DNA from: Candidatus Fermentithermobacillaceae bacterium DTU015
GTDB taxonomy: Bacteria; Bacillota; Sulfobacillia; Fermentithermobacillales; Fermentithermobacillaceae
Assembly (NCBI GenBank): GCA_001513185.1
Contig: LFST01000008.1
Location: 20,220-71,340 of the forward strand
Direction of reading: 5' to 3'
Length of the DNA stretch: 51,121 nucleotides
This document shows, piece by piece, positions 1 to 9,244 of this stretch (its first letter is position 1; each line of letters opens with the position of its first letter). The position numbers and the translations under genes were made by a program. A model generated the notes under the pieces. It had not been told where the DNA came from, searched no databases, and saw nothing but the letters and a program-made list of their open reading frames with translations.

Positions 1-70
1 GAAAGGAAGCTAATAGCCAGAAAAAACGGGAAAAACGTTAACCGGCTAGACATTATGGGAGAAGCAAGTC

Positions 71-117
71 TGCACGAAAGTGCATATGAGCAGTTCTATG
101 CTTGCACAGAATTGCAC
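71..117. repeat. Cluster of TGCAC/GTGCA repeats downstream of the sigma-54 regulator
   Basis: Four copies of the pentamer TGCAC or its complement lie within 47 bases: 71-75, 80-84, 103-107 and 113-117. The first two form a perfect inverted repeat around a GAAA loop. They sit just past the 3' end of the regulator gene, where the promoter of a following minus-strand gene might be. They could be operator half-sites. No canonical -24/-12 sigma-54 promoter with correct spacing was found beside them. Low certainty. Confidence 0.25.
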
Positions 118-137
118 GCGGGACTTTGTATTTTCTT

Positions 138-1892
138 TCACAAAGGCTTGGGGTCTAACCCGTACTTATGTATCTTGTTGTAAAGCGCCCTGATGCTTAT
201 CCCAAGCGACTTGGCTGCGCGGGTCTTGTTGTAAGAATGGCGCTCCAAGGCTCTTTTTATCGCCTCAATCTCGGCCTTAGCCACAGCGGCTTGCAAGGTG
301 TCTTCACTGTCGGCGCCCGAGGCTGATACCCCCCATGATGCCGCCGCAGAAGGTTGGCCGCCCCAGCCCAAGGGGGGAACATGCTCGCTGCAGATGATCT
401 GCTCCCCGAAACCCATGTTTATGATGGCTCTTCCCAGTACGTTCTCAAGTTCCCGCACGTTCCCCGGCCACTTGTAAGCTGCAAACCGGCGCATCACCTC
501 ATCGTCTATACCTTTGATCGCCCGCCCGTATTCCTGGTTGAGCTTACGCAACAGAAAGCGGCACAGTTTAGGCAGATCTTCCGGGCGCTGCCTCAAGGGC
601 GGGATGAAAATGGGAATCACGTTGAGCCTGTAGTAAAGGTCTTCCCTGAACTTGCCTTGGGCTACAAGCTGTTCAAGCGGTACATTGGTTGCGGCAATCA
701 CCCTTACGTCAATGGGAACCGGCTTAGTGTCGCCTATGCGGATGATCTCCCGTTCCTGAAGCACTCTCAAGAAACTCGCCTGGACTGACAGATCCATGAC
801 CCCGATTTCATCGAGGAATAAAGTACCGCCGTCAGCCTCTTCAAACAGCCCCTTCCTGCCACCTTTCCTTGCCCCGGTAAAGGCGCCTTCCACGTAACCG
901 AAAAGTTCCGATTCAAGCAAGGTCTTTGGCAAAGCAGCGCAATTGACCCTCACAAAAGGTTTGTTCCGCCTTGGAGATGCGTTGTGAATGGCGTGGGCGA
1001 AAAGCTCTTTACCGGTGCCGCTTTCGCCCCTCAAGAGCACGGTTACAGGTGTCGCAGCCACCTGTTTGGCTTGCTCTACCGCCTGGACCATGAGGGGACT
1101 TTCAGCCACCACATCATCAAATGTGTACTTGGCTTCGAATCCTTTGACCATGCTCCTCATTCTTTCCAGTTCTTCGGTAAGCTGCATGATTTCGGACACA
1201 TCCCGGATTACTGCAACGCTGCCCAGAAGCTTGCCATCCACTAGTATAGGCGAACCGTTAACCACCACAGGCCTTTTCATGGGCCCCACCTTCATCTTGG
1301 CATTCTTAACAGGCTTCCTGGTCCTGAGTACTTGCAGGTGGACGCTTTCACCTTCGGCGATGTCCACCGTTGCAGGCTTCCCGATTACATCTTCCTCTGA
1401 CAAGCCTATAAGCTTGGTGTATGCGGGATTGATGAGGATACCCATCCCATGATGGTCAACCACAGAAATCGCATCTTGGGTGGAGTTAATCACGGCGGTG
1501 AGCAGGGACTGTATTTGTTTGAGGTCGGTAATCTGTTCTGCCAGGGCCCTTATTTCGGTGATGTCCCTAAAGACTGCGACCGCACCCACGACCCTACCCT
1601 GGCCGTCTCTCACCGGCATCCTGTTGGTTACTACCACTGTACGGTTGTGAAGTTCTTGGGTCTTATTGATCTCTGGTATGCCGGTCCGGAGCACATCATC
1701 AAGGCCTGTGTTGGGAATAGCCTCTTTGACGGGCTTTCCCAACACTTCTTCGGCCCGTTTGCCGATAAGCTTTTCGGCAGCGCGGTTGAAAAGCAGCACA
1801 TCACCGGCGCTGTCCACGGCGACGATCGCATCGTGGGTGGAATTGAGTATGAAATCAAGTAATCCCGCCCTGGCGCTATCGATAGTATCCAT
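138..1892 (-). CDS. Sigma-54-dependent enhancer-binding regulator, PAS-PAS-AAA+-Fis
   Basis: This transcription activator should drive sigma-54 RNA polymerase by ATP hydrolysis. Two PAS domains occupy about residues 10-110 and 125-235. The AAA+ domain carries Walker A GESGTGKE, the sigma-54 contact loop GAFTGA, Walker B LFLDEIG and the WPGNVREL motif. A Fis-type helix-turn-helix ends the protein (NKTRAAKSLGISIRALYNKI). There is no receiver domain, so the PAS domains probably sense a small molecule. An upstream in-frame GTG exists at 1901, but the ATG at 1892 has GGGGTG eight bases before it and is preferred (584 aa). In Bacillus subtilis the similar BkdR lies in the same region as spo0A and controls branched-chain keto-acid genes. 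Targets here would probably lie left of base 1; that is inference. Confidence 0.9.
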   Translation of the reverse strand: MDTIDSARAGLLDFILNSTHDAIVAVDSAGDVLLFNRAAEKLIGKRAEEVLGKPVKEAIPNTGLDDVLRTGIPEINKTQELHNRTVVVTNRMPVRDGQGRVVGAVAVFRDITEIRALAEQITDLKQIQSLLTAVINSTQDAISVVDHHGMGILINPAYTKLIGLSEEDVIGKPATVDIAEGESVHLQVLRTRKPVKNAKMKVGPMKRPVVVNGSPILVDGKLLGSVAVIRDVSEIMQLTEELERMRSMVKGFEAKYTFDDVVAESPLMVQAVEQAKQVAATPVTVLLRGESGTGKELFAHAIHNASPRRNKPFVRVNCAALPKTLLESELFGYVEGAFTGARKGGRKGLFEEADGGTLFLDEIGVMDLSVQASFLRVLQEREIIRIGDTKPVPIDVRVIAATNVPLEQLVAQGKFREDLYYRLNVIPIFIPPLRQRPEDLPKLCRFLLRKLNQEYGRAIKGIDDEVMRRFAAYKWPGNVRELENVLGRAIINMGFGEQIICSEHVPPLGWGGQPSAAASWGVSASGADSEDTLQAAVAKAEIEAIKRALERHSYNKTRAAKSLGISIRALYNKIHKYGLDPKPL

Positions 1893-1943
1893 AGGCCACA
1901 CCCCGGTAGATATTTCAACGCGCCGGTGGCCTTTATCCTCTTT

Positions 1944-2705
1944 TTAGGAAGTCAATCGTAATTTGTCGGCAATCATTGCTATGAATTCAGAATTTGTGGG
2001 TTTACCTTTTTCTTGGCTCACAGTATGCCCGAAAAGCTCATCGATGTATTCAACGTTGCCCCTGGTCCAAGCCACCTCAATGGCGTGACGGATAGCTCTT
2101 TCTACCCTGCTGGGTGTGGTGGAATATTTCTCAGCGATTGTAGGATAGAGTTCCTTCGTGATCCGGGAAAGCAATTCAACCCTGGAGGTTACCATGAGGA
2201 TAGCATCCCGGAGGTACATATATCCCTTGATATGTGCAGGGATCCCAAGCTCGTGCATAATCTGGGTTACCCTCATGTCCTGTTCTTTCTGCTTATCTCT
2301 TACGGTAAGTGTCTTAGACGGCGGCGCGTCGCCTTTCGCCATTTGTCTGAGTCTATGGGCGAGGATGTCTAAGTCGAAAGGCTTAAGTATGTAGTAATCG
2401 GCACCTAGTTCCAGAGTCCTATGGGTGATAGATTCTTGTCCAAAGGCAGTGAGCATCACTATCTTAGGGCGTTTGGCAAGGGAATGGGTAGACAGCTGTT
2501 CAAGCACACCGATGCCGTCAAGGTATGGCATGATGATGTCAAGCACCACGATATCCGGGGAAGATTCTTCGATAAGCTCTAAAGCTTCCAGCCCGTTGTA
2601 TGCAACCCCCACAACCTGCATATCCTCTTGTTGCTGCAGATATTCATTAAGAAGGTCGGCAAATTCCCTGTTGTCATCTGCAATAAGCACGCGGATTTTC
2701 TGCAT
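1944..2705 (-). CDS. spo0A: Sporulation master regulator Spo0A
   Basis: Spo0A is the phosphorelay response regulator that commits cells to sporulation by binding 0A boxes. The receiver domain (1-120) has the acidic pocket D10/D11, phosphoacceptor D56 in VVLDIIMP, T86 and K108. A linker leads to the C-terminal effector domain (about 145-253), which has the recognition-helix segment [18 protein letters not shown] typical of the family. The length of 253 residues is close to the usual 260-270. The ATG is preceded by GGGGAGAGGG. It lies downstream of spoIVB on the same strand, the classic order, with its own promoter in the 127-base gap. No phosphorelay kinase is adjacent. Confidence 0.97.
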   Translation of the reverse strand: MQKIRVLIADDNREFADLLNEYLQQQEDMQVVGVAYNGLEALELIEESSPDIVVLDIIMPYLDGIGVLEQLSTHSLAKRPKIVMLTAFGQESITHRTLELGADYYILKPFDLDILAHRLRQMAKGDAPPSKTLTVRDKQKEQDMRVTQIMHELGIPAHIKGYMYLRDAILMVTSRVELLSRITKELYPTIAEKYSTTPSRVERAIRHAIEVAWTRGNVEYIDELFGHTVSQEKGKPTNSEFIAMIADKLRLTS

Positions 2706-2779
2706 TCGATCCCTCTCCCCATAGTTAATACATCAATGCACTACCTTTGTTTTCCTTATTTTGCCATTCTCTGCCAACT

Positions 2780-2808
2780 ATTGTATATCTCTTCTCCGCT
2801 GTTGACAA
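2780..2808 (-). promoter_or_regulatory. Sigma-A-type promoter of spo0A
   Basis: On the minus strand TTGTCA (2808-2803) and TACAAT (2785-2780) are separated by exactly 17 bases. Each hexamer differs from consensus at one position. The predicted start leaves a leader of roughly 70 bases before the spo0A ATG. No convincing sigma-H promoter or 0A box was seen in this gap. Confidence 0.6.
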
Positions 2809-2832
2809 GACTCCTCCACAACAGATCCAAAA

Positions 2833-4116
2833 TTATAGATCGCCTTCCACAATCTTCGCTGCCGCCCTGTAACTTGTATAGCCGTCCCCTGGGACTATGT
2901 AGGCTTCCTGGGCCATCCACAGGGCAAAGGTGCCATAGCCCCGGGCAGGATCATTTACCAACACATGGGTTATTGCCCCTACAAGACGGCCGTTCTGGAT
3001 TACAGGGCTCCCGCTCATCCCTTGCACTATGCCACCGGTAAGGGACAAAAGCCTGGGATCTGTAATCCTCACTGTAAATCCTTTCGATGAAACCCCCGAG
3101 CCAGAAAAGACGCTTTCTATCTCGATAGAAAACTTCTCTATCCGCCGGTCGCTCACCGTTGTGAGCATCTCAGCCGGGCCTTTCACCACTTGGCTGGGAA
3201 GCCCCAACGGGATAGGTTCGCTGTAGAACGGGTTGACCAGGGACGTGTTGAGTATGCCGCTTATCCCGCACGGCCCGTTCTTGATTATGTTGCCGATTTC
3301 GTCCTCATCTTCCACGAACATCCCGAGAAACTCCCCGGGCTGCCCTTTCCTGCTAGGCTGCACTCCGGCTATGGTCGACCGGACTATGTGGCCTTCTTTC
3401 ATCACCAAAGGCTGCCTGGAATCTCCATCTGAGATCACGTGGCCCAATGCCGCGTACAGCCTTGTGTTCTGTTCGTAAAACGTAAGGGTCCCAACCCCAG
3501 CCAGGGAATCCCGCACTACCAGCCCTACCCTGAATCCCCCGTCCTTGTGTTGCACGGGCCTCAGCACCTTGTTGATCAAAGACCCGTCTGGCTTTTCAAT
3601 CAGGACCTCCAGCCAGCTGCCCGCCCGCCCTGCCGCATCTACCAACATGGACAGTTGTTCTTTGCCCTTCACCTTCTGGTCGCCTACAGATATGATCACG
3701 TCCCCGGCTTCAATACCTGCGTTCCTGGCAGGCCACACTTGCCTTCCGTCGATGGATTCCACAGGCGCCAACCCTGTGACCACAAGTCCATGGCTTCTCA
3801 AGATCACACCGATTGAATGGCCGCCCGGCATGACCATCACAGGTTCTTCTACGACCAAGGAAACCTTTCTGATGGGTATAAGTCCAAACAGCCGGAATTC
3901 TACAGGGAAGCTCCCTGGCTCCTCAGTTTGGAACACCACTTTAGTAGGGAGATTGCCGATAGGGTGCCTTTCAACTGAAGAAGCCCTTGGAGAGTACACT
4001 GACACCACCGGGAACCCGGTATCAATAGCAAACAGCTCACCCGCCGCTACCGATATGGCATCAGGGAAGGAAAACGCCGTCCGGAACGAACTGGAAGATA
4101 CAATTGCTACGACCAA
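2833..4116 (-). CDS. spoIVB: SpoIVB serine peptidase (S55), start region uncertain
   Basis: SpoIVB is made in the forespore, acts in the intermembrane space and triggers pro-sigma-K processing. A PDZ domain spans about residues 95-190. The S55 peptidase domain follows, with the histidine in ALGHVISDGD (H226) and the nucleophile in GIVQGMSGSPVI (S368). The longest in-frame start is the TTG at 4116, which cuts into the expected N-terminal membrane anchor and has no ribosome binding site. A strong AGGAGG (4176-4171) with a TTG at 4160 lies upstream but is one frame off, across an A6 run (4151-4146). With one extra A the reading would be MGHKKSETLGIVLCILVVAI, a normal lysine-led signal anchor. 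The real gene therefore probably begins at 4160, through slippage or a sequence error. Confidence 0.93.
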   Translation of the reverse strand: MVVAIVSSSSFRTAFSFPDAISVAAGELFAIDTGFPVVSVYSPRASSVERHPIGNLPTKVVFQTEEPGSFPVEFRLFGLIPIRKVSLVVEEPVMVMPGGHSIGVILRSHGLVVTGLAPVESIDGRQVWPARNAGIEAGDVIISVGDQKVKGKEQLSMLVDAAGRAGSWLEVLIEKPDGSLINKVLRPVQHKDGGFRVGLVVRDSLAGVGTLTFYEQNTRLYAALGHVISDGDSRQPLVMKEGHIVRSTIAGVQPSRKGQPGEFLGMFVEDEDEIGNIIKNGPCGISGILNTSLVNPFYSEPIPLGLPSQVVKGPAEMLTTVSDRRIEKFSIEIESVFSGSGVSSKGFTVRITDPRLLSLTGGIVQGMSGSPVIQNGRLVGAITHVLVNDPARGYGTFALWMAQEAYIVPGDGYTSYRAAAKIVEGDL

Positions 4117-4240
4117 GATGCAGAGTACAATGCCTAGCGTTTCACTTTTTTGTGCCCCAACGGCAGCACACCTCCTCTACGGCTTCACAAGTATTAAGGT
4201 TCGCCGTAAAGAAGGGTTTTATTAAAAAGCAATTTCTGGC

Positions 4241-5974
4241 TTATCCTTTGTATCTTTGCTTGTACTGTTGCGCCGCTGCCAAAAGCTCCCGGCCGTGTTC
4301 CAAAGATACTCCCCTCTCGCTGCCGCTCAGCATCCGCGCAATTTCCCTGGCCCTGTGCTCACCGCTGACCTCAGTGACTTGAGCGTAGGTCCTGCCGTCT
4401 TTCTCATACTTGTTCACGACAAAATGGGTATCAGCCATGGCTGCGATGGACGCTAAGTGGGTCACGCACAACACCTGATGATTCTGGCTGAGTTGCCAGA
4501 GTTTTTCGCCGATGGCTTGTCCGGCTTTTCCGCCTACACCTGCATCGATTTCGTCGAATATCAGGGTAGGGACAGAAGCCACCCCTTCCATGCAAGACTT
4601 GAGGGCCAGCATCAACCGGGACAACTCTCCTCCCGAAGCTACTCTATGGATGGGCATGGGCGCTTCTCCTGGATTGGCAGAGAATAAGAACCCTGCAACG
4701 TCAAACCCGTCGGCAAAGGGTCTGATCTTCCTCCCGTCCACACAGATACCGTTTTCGTCGTCCTGGTAGTCCAGGGATATAAGAAACCTGGCACCGGGCA
4801 TGCCCAGCTCCTCTAGCACCGAAGACACCCGCTCGGCTATCCCGGCTGAGGCTTCCCGCCTGATTGCCGAAAGCTTCTTGCCCAGCTCCGCCATCTCCGC
4901 TTCAACCTGGTCAAGGGATTCCTTAAGTTCCCTCAGAATCTCATCGGCATTTAAGAGTTTGGCCAATCTCTCAGCTGACCTATCCCTGTACTCCAGTATC
5001 TGGTCTATGGATCCACCGTACTTGCCCTTGAGTCTTTCGATCAGATCCAACCTGGCTTCCACCTGTTTGAGCCTTGAAGGATCCAACTGTAATCTCCGCT
5101 GGTAATCCCGCAAGGTGTCCACTGCCACTTCTAAAGCGAAAAGCACCTGTTCGACGTCTTGCACCAGCTTTTCCCCTGCCGGATCAATCCCGGCTATTTT
5201 CCGGGCCAAAGACACCGCCTGGGTGAGCTGGTCGTAAGCCGACTCAAATCCTTTAGCCCCTTCATACAGCCTTTCATACGCCTCCTGGGCCAACTCGACC
5301 AGGGTCCGTTGTGAAGCTAGCACCCGGTATTCCTGCCTGAGTTCTTCTTCCTCGCCGCGGCGCAAGGCGGCTTTATCGATTTCATCAACCTGGTATGAAA
5401 GCAGATCAATCTCCCGCTTGCGCTGTGACGCATCCCGGTTAAGCTCCTCAGAGTTCTTCAGGATCTCTTGCCGGGCTGAAAACGCCGCCTGGTAGTCCCG
5501 CTTTATCTCGCTGAGTTCGCCCTTTATCATCTGGTCCAGTATGGCCAAGTAGTTCTGAGGCCTTAGAAGTGAATGGTGATCCTGCTGGCCGTGGATGTCA
5601 ACGAGGTAACCACCGATAGCCTGTGCCATCGACATGGTGGCAATCCTACCGTTAATGCGCATATACGACCTTTCAGGCAAGATATCCCGTTGGATCATGA
5701 TTTCAGGTATCTCTTGGGAAACTTCCGCCACTTCGTTGAGCCGGGGCACAATGTGCTGGGGCGGGGAAATCAGAAGTTCAAGGGTGGCCCGTTCCGCTCC
5801 GCTCCTTATGGTATCCGGAGAGGTCCTGTATCCCAGGCAGGCAGTGACCGCATCAACGATCATTGACTTACCGGCGCCTGTTTCTCCGGTGAAGACGGTC
5901 AATCCAGGCCCTAGCTCAATATCTACGTCATCGAAAATCCCGAAATTTCTGATCCGCAGATAGGTAAGCAACAA
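4241..5974 (-). CDS. recN: DNA repair protein RecN
   Basis: RecN is an SMC-like ATPase that gathers DNA ends early in double-strand-break repair. The N-terminus carries Walker A GETGAGKS at about residues 30-37. A long coiled-coil middle (about 150-370) follows, then the ABC signature VASGGELSRL and Walker B LIFDEIDAGVGG, as in RecN. The length of 577 residues is normal. The start is TTG, because an in-frame stop immediately precedes it. The gene begins four bases after argR ends, so translation is probably coupled. The argR-recN-spoIVB-spo0A order is conserved across Firmicutes. Confidence 0.96.
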   Translation of the reverse strand: MLLTYLRIRNFGIFDDVDIELGPGLTVFTGETGAGKSMIVDAVTACLGYRTSPDTIRSGAERATLELLISPPQHIVPRLNEVAEVSQEIPEIMIQRDILPERSYMRINGRIATMSMAQAIGGYLVDIHGQQDHHSLLRPQNYLAILDQMIKGELSEIKRDYQAAFSARQEILKNSEELNRDASQRKREIDLLSYQVDEIDKAALRRGEEEELRQEYRVLASQRTLVELAQEAYERLYEGAKGFESAYDQLTQAVSLARKIAGIDPAGEKLVQDVEQVLFALEVAVDTLRDYQRRLQLDPSRLKQVEARLDLIERLKGKYGGSIDQILEYRDRSAERLAKLLNADEILRELKESLDQVEAEMAELGKKLSAIRREASAGIAERVSSVLEELGMPGARFLISLDYQDDENGICVDGRKIRPFADGFDVAGFLFSANPGEAPMPIHRVASGGELSRLMLALKSCMEGVASVPTLIFDEIDAGVGGKAGQAIGEKLWQLSQNHQVLCVTHLASIAAMADTHFVVNKYEKDGRTYAQVTEVSGEHRAREIARMLSGSERGVSLEHGRELLAAAQQYKQRYKG

Positions 5975-5977
5975 TCA

Positions 5978-6433
5978 TCACAATCCCGCTATATTCCTTA
6001 AAGATTGAAGCACTTCACTTGCTGGATACCCTTCTCTTGCCACTACAAGTACTGCGTTGTCTCCGGCTATGGTTCCCAGAACACCGTCTAATTTGAGGCC
6101 GTCAATCGCCTCTCCCACCGCTGACGCAGTGCCTGAAATAGTCTTCACAAGTACTAAATTACCTGATTTCTCCATATCGATGCAACAATCCATGAACAGT
6201 CTGTGAAAACGTTCCCTGTATACAGCAGTGGGGTCTCCTGGCATAAGTGCATACTTGTACCTACCATCGCCGGCCGGAACCCTCACCATGTTGAGTTCTT
6301 TGATGTCCCTGGATATGGTCGCTTGAGTAACCTTGATCCCTTCCTTGGCTAGTAACCTGCATAATTCTTCCTGGCTGGTGATGACGTTCTGGGACACCAA
6401 TTCAATGATTCTCATTTGCCTCTTGGCCTTCAT
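5978..6433 (-). CDS. argR: Arginine repressor ArgR/AhrC
   Basis: This hexameric repressor/activator of arginine metabolism uses L-arginine as corepressor. The N-terminal winged helix-turn-helix (1-70) includes VTQATISRDIKELNMVRV. The C-terminal oligomerisation and arginine-binding domain includes GTIAGDNAVLVV, whose acidic residue normally contacts arginine. At 151 residues it matches the family. AGGAGG stands nine bases before the ATG. It lies between nadK and recN in the usual cluster; no arginine biosynthesis genes are nearby. Confidence 0.96.
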   Translation of the reverse strand: MKAKRQMRIIELVSQNVITSQEELCRLLAKEGIKVTQATISRDIKELNMVRVPAGDGRYKYALMPGDPTAVYRERFHRLFMDCCIDMEKSGNLVLVKTISGTASAVGEAIDGLKLDGVLGTIAGDNAVLVVAREGYPASEVLQSLRNIAGL

Positions 6434-6453
6434 GCAGGAAATGCCTCCTCACA

Positions 6454-7353
6454 TCATGGTTTTGCACTCAGCCCGGCATCCCCTTGGGGCAATCTGGCCC
6501 CTCCTTCTTTCATTTTCTTGCGCAACACATCGTAAAACGACCATCCTTTGCGCCGGAGAAGCATTACCTTAAATTCAGACTTCCTGATCATGATCATGTC
6601 ATTCTTTTCAAGCGAATAGAATTCCTGCCCATCTAAAGACAGCATCGTGGATTGACTGGGCAGCACCACTTCTATCTCGCAGGTTTCAGAGCCCGGGACC
6701 ATAACCGACCGCGAGTACAAGGTATGGGGACATATGGGGGTGACAAGAAAAGCATCTATTTCAGGAGCCACAATGGGGCCGCCTGCCGAAAGCGAATACG
6801 CTGTCGAACCTGTAGGAGTAGAAATAATGATTCCGTCACCTTCATACGCATCTACATCTTTGCCTGATACTCGCATAGACAGCACGGTCAACCGGCCATA
6901 ATGCCCCCTGGCTACACAAGCTTCATTGAGCGCCCTGCCACTGTATACTACCTCTCCTTTGCGGATCACCGCCGCCGAAAGCATGAGCCTCTCATCTTCT
7001 ATGAAGTCCCCGGAAAGAAATGCAGGAAGGTGCTCAAACACATTGCTTGTCTCAAGTTCGGTCAGGAAACCGAAATGGCCGAGGTTTACGCCTAAGATAG
7101 GGATGCCTGACGGTGCAAGGGCTCTGGCCGCTCCCAGCAAAGTGCCGTCGCCCCCCAACACTATTGCAAACCTGACCCTGTCGCGCCACCGGTCCACAGG
7201 CACAGCCTGGCACCCCGCACCAAATGCCATACCAGCACAGGAAGGCATATAAACCTCAAATCCCCTAGGCTTGAGCCATTCAATCAGTTCCCTTGCAAAT
7301 TCCCAGGTTTCGTCCTTCCCCAGGTTTGGAATAATCCCTATTGCATCTTTCAA
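6454..7353 (-). CDS. nadK: NAD kinase
   Basis: NadK phosphorylates NAD to NADP in the cytoplasm. It shows the signature GGDGTLLGAARAL, the motif NLGHFGFLTELE, and the C-terminal GDGIIISTPTGSTAYSLSAGGP that forms the NAD site. A longer reading from the TTG at 7377 overlaps dxs. The TTG at 7353 has AGGAG about ten bases upstream and gives MKDAIGIIPNLGKDE, a typical NadK N-terminus, so it is preferred (299 aa). In many Clostridia tlyA lies between dxs and nadK; here it is absent. Confidence 0.95.
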   Translation of the reverse strand: MKDAIGIIPNLGKDETWEFARELIEWLKPRGFEVYMPSCAGMAFGAGCQAVPVDRWRDRVRFAIVLGGDGTLLGAARALAPSGIPILGVNLGHFGFLTELETSNVFEHLPAFLSGDFIEDERLMLSAAVIRKGEVVYSGRALNEACVARGHYGRLTVLSMRVSGKDVDAYEGDGIIISTPTGSTAYSLSAGGPIVAPEIDAFLVTPICPHTLYSRSVMVPGSETCEIEVVLPSQSTMLSLDGQEFYSLEKNDMIMIRKSEFKVMLLRRKGWSFYDVLRKKMKEGGARLPQGDAGLSAKP

Positions 7354-7366
7354 CTCAAGACTTCTC

Positions 7367-9229
7367 CTATCTACCAAGTAATTTCTTGACCTGCGCCACT
7401 ATACCCGGCACATCTAAGCCGTAAACCGAGCGGAGCCGGTCTTGGGAACCGTGGGGGATAAACTGCTTAGGCAGAGCCAGCTTGTGGATCTTGTCCTGCC
7501 CAAAGCCCACGGCATTTGCAACCATCTCGCCAAACCCGCCGTCTTGGACGTTTTCTTCCACCACCAATAAAGGTGCTTTCCTGAGAAGATCGGTCACCGT
7601 GTCCAAATCAAAAGGTACTACAAACCGTGCGTTTACCACGCCTGCGGAAATGTCTTCTTGAGCCAGTTTCTCACAAGCTTCAATCGCTGGATACACCATG
7701 CTGCCTAGAGCTAGGATGTTGATATCCTCCCCGCGACAGAGCACCTCGGCCTTGCCTACATCCAAGACCTCAGGGCTATCAAAGGCATCTTCAACCGGTA
7801 CTCCCACACCGCATCCCCTTGGGTACCGTATGGCACACGGCCCGTCAATACTTAAGGCGGTCCACAGCATGTTTATGAGTTCCCGCTCATCTTTTGGCGC
7901 CATGACTGTAAGCCCTGGAATATGCCGGAGATAGCTTATGTCAAACTGCCCGTGATGAGTTTCGCCGTCTTGGCCCACAATGCCTGCCCGGTCTATGGCA
8001 AAAATTACTTTGAGGTTCTGTAGGCATACATCTTCTACTATTTGATCGTAAGCCCGCTGCAAAAATGTTGAATATATGCATACCACAGGTATCATGCCTC
8101 CCTGGGCAAGTCCTGCGGCAAAGGTGACCGCGTGGCTTTCGGCGATGCCTACATCGTAGAATCTTTCAGGAAATTTTGCTTTGAAAGGTTTGAGCCCTGT
8201 GCCGTCTGTCATGGCCGCGGTAATTGCAACTATCTTGCGATTGTTTTCAGCAAATTTCACTAAGGATTGCCCCAGCACCTGGCTGTAAGTGGGGGGAGCC
8301 GGTTCTTTTACGATTTCACCTGTTTGAGCATTGAAGGGTCCCGGCCCGTGAAACTTCTCAGGTTGTTCCATGGCAAAGGAATACCCCTTGCCCTTCTGGG
8401 TTACCGCATGAATGAGCACAGGCTCCTTAAGGGCCTTAGCTTCAGCAAGTACCCTCTTTAGCCCTGCTATGTCATGGCCGTCCACAGGCCCGTAATACCT
8501 GAAACCGAGCGCCTCGAACCAGGCTTCGGGAAACAGGAAGTACTTCAGGCTGCCTTTGAATCGTCGCAGCAAAGAGATTGTAGACGGCCCTGTGGGTATA
8601 TGGTCCAGTATCTTCTCTATCCTTGCCTTTGCAGAACGATATGCCGGAGCAAGCCTCAGCAAGGTAAGGTACTTGCTTATTCCGCCTACGTTTTCCGAAA
8701 TGGACATTGAGTTGTCGTTAAGTACAACGATAAGAGGGGTTTTGAGCTCGCCTGCATTGTTGAGCCCTTCGAAGGCGAGCCCCGAGGTAAGTGCCCCGTC
8801 ACCTATGACCACGACTATATTGTAGTCTTCAGCGTTAAGGTCCCTGGCTTTGGCAAGCCCCAGGGCATATGAAATCGACCCTGCAGCGTGTCCCGTGTCG
8901 TACACGTCATAAGGGCTCTCTGACCGTTTGGGGAAACCGGAAAGCCCGCCAAACTGGCGCAGGGTGTGAAATCTGTCATACCGCCCGGTTATGAGTTTGT
9001 GAGCGTATGTCTGGTGCCCCACGTCCCACACGATCTTGTCCCGGGGCGTATCGAAAACTGAGTGGAGAGCCAGCGTCAGTTCCACCGTGCCCAGGGACGC
9101 CGCAAGATGGCCCCCGGTCTTAGACACCGTCTCAATTATGGCAGTCCTTATCTGCTGTGCCAAATCCTCAAGTTCCCTGACAGACAGATTGCGGATGTCT
9201 TCAGGAGACTTCACGTTGCGGAGTTCCAA
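7367..9229 (-). CDS. dxs: 1-deoxy-D-xylulose-5-phosphate synthase
   Basis: Dxs condenses pyruvate and glyceraldehyde-3-P to DXP, the first step of the MEP isoprenoid pathway, using thiamine diphosphate. The cofactor motif GDGALTSGLAFEGLNN is present, as are HQTYAHKLITGR near the N-terminus and the transketolase-like Pyr domain (IAESHAVTFAAGLAQGG). The length of 620 residues is normal. The start is TTG with AGGAAGG upstream. It follows oapA by 15 bases and shares the transcription unit with ispA, so two isoprenoid genes flank the OLE RNA locus. Confidence 0.97.
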   Translation of the reverse strand: MELRNVKSPEDIRNLSVRELEDLAQQIRTAIIETVSKTGGHLAASLGTVELTLALHSVFDTPRDKIVWDVGHQTYAHKLITGRYDRFHTLRQFGGLSGFPKRSESPYDVYDTGHAAGSISYALGLAKARDLNAEDYNIVVVIGDGALTSGLAFEGLNNAGELKTPLIVVLNDNSMSISENVGGISKYLTLLRLAPAYRSAKARIEKILDHIPTGPSTISLLRRFKGSLKYFLFPEAWFEALGFRYYGPVDGHDIAGLKRVLAEAKALKEPVLIHAVTQKGKGYSFAMEQPEKFHGPGPFNAQTGEIVKEPAPPTYSQVLGQSLVKFAENNRKIVAITAAMTDGTGLKPFKAKFPERFYDVGIAESHAVTFAAGLAQGGMIPVVCIYSTFLQRAYDQIVEDVCLQNLKVIFAIDRAGIVGQDGETHHGQFDISYLRHIPGLTVMAPKDERELINMLWTALSIDGPCAIRYPRGCGVGVPVEDAFDSPEVLDVGKAEVLCRGEDINILALGSMVYPAIEACEKLAQEDISAGVVNARFVVPFDLDTVTDLLRKAPLLVVEENVQDGGFGEMVANAVGFGQDKIHKLALPKQFIPHGSQDRLRSVYGLDVPGIVAQVKKLLGR

Positions 9230-9244
9230 TAAGCCTTCCTCCTT

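Noticed and set aside
102-117. Possible sigma-54 promoter (TTGCACAGAATTGC)
   Set aside because: Spacing is one base short and the GG of the -24 element is missing.
1-183. Open frame on the plus strand from the window edge to 183
   Set aside because: It has no start or ribosome binding site in view, would overlap the convergent regulator by 46 bases, and its composition differs from neighbouring genes. It may be chance.
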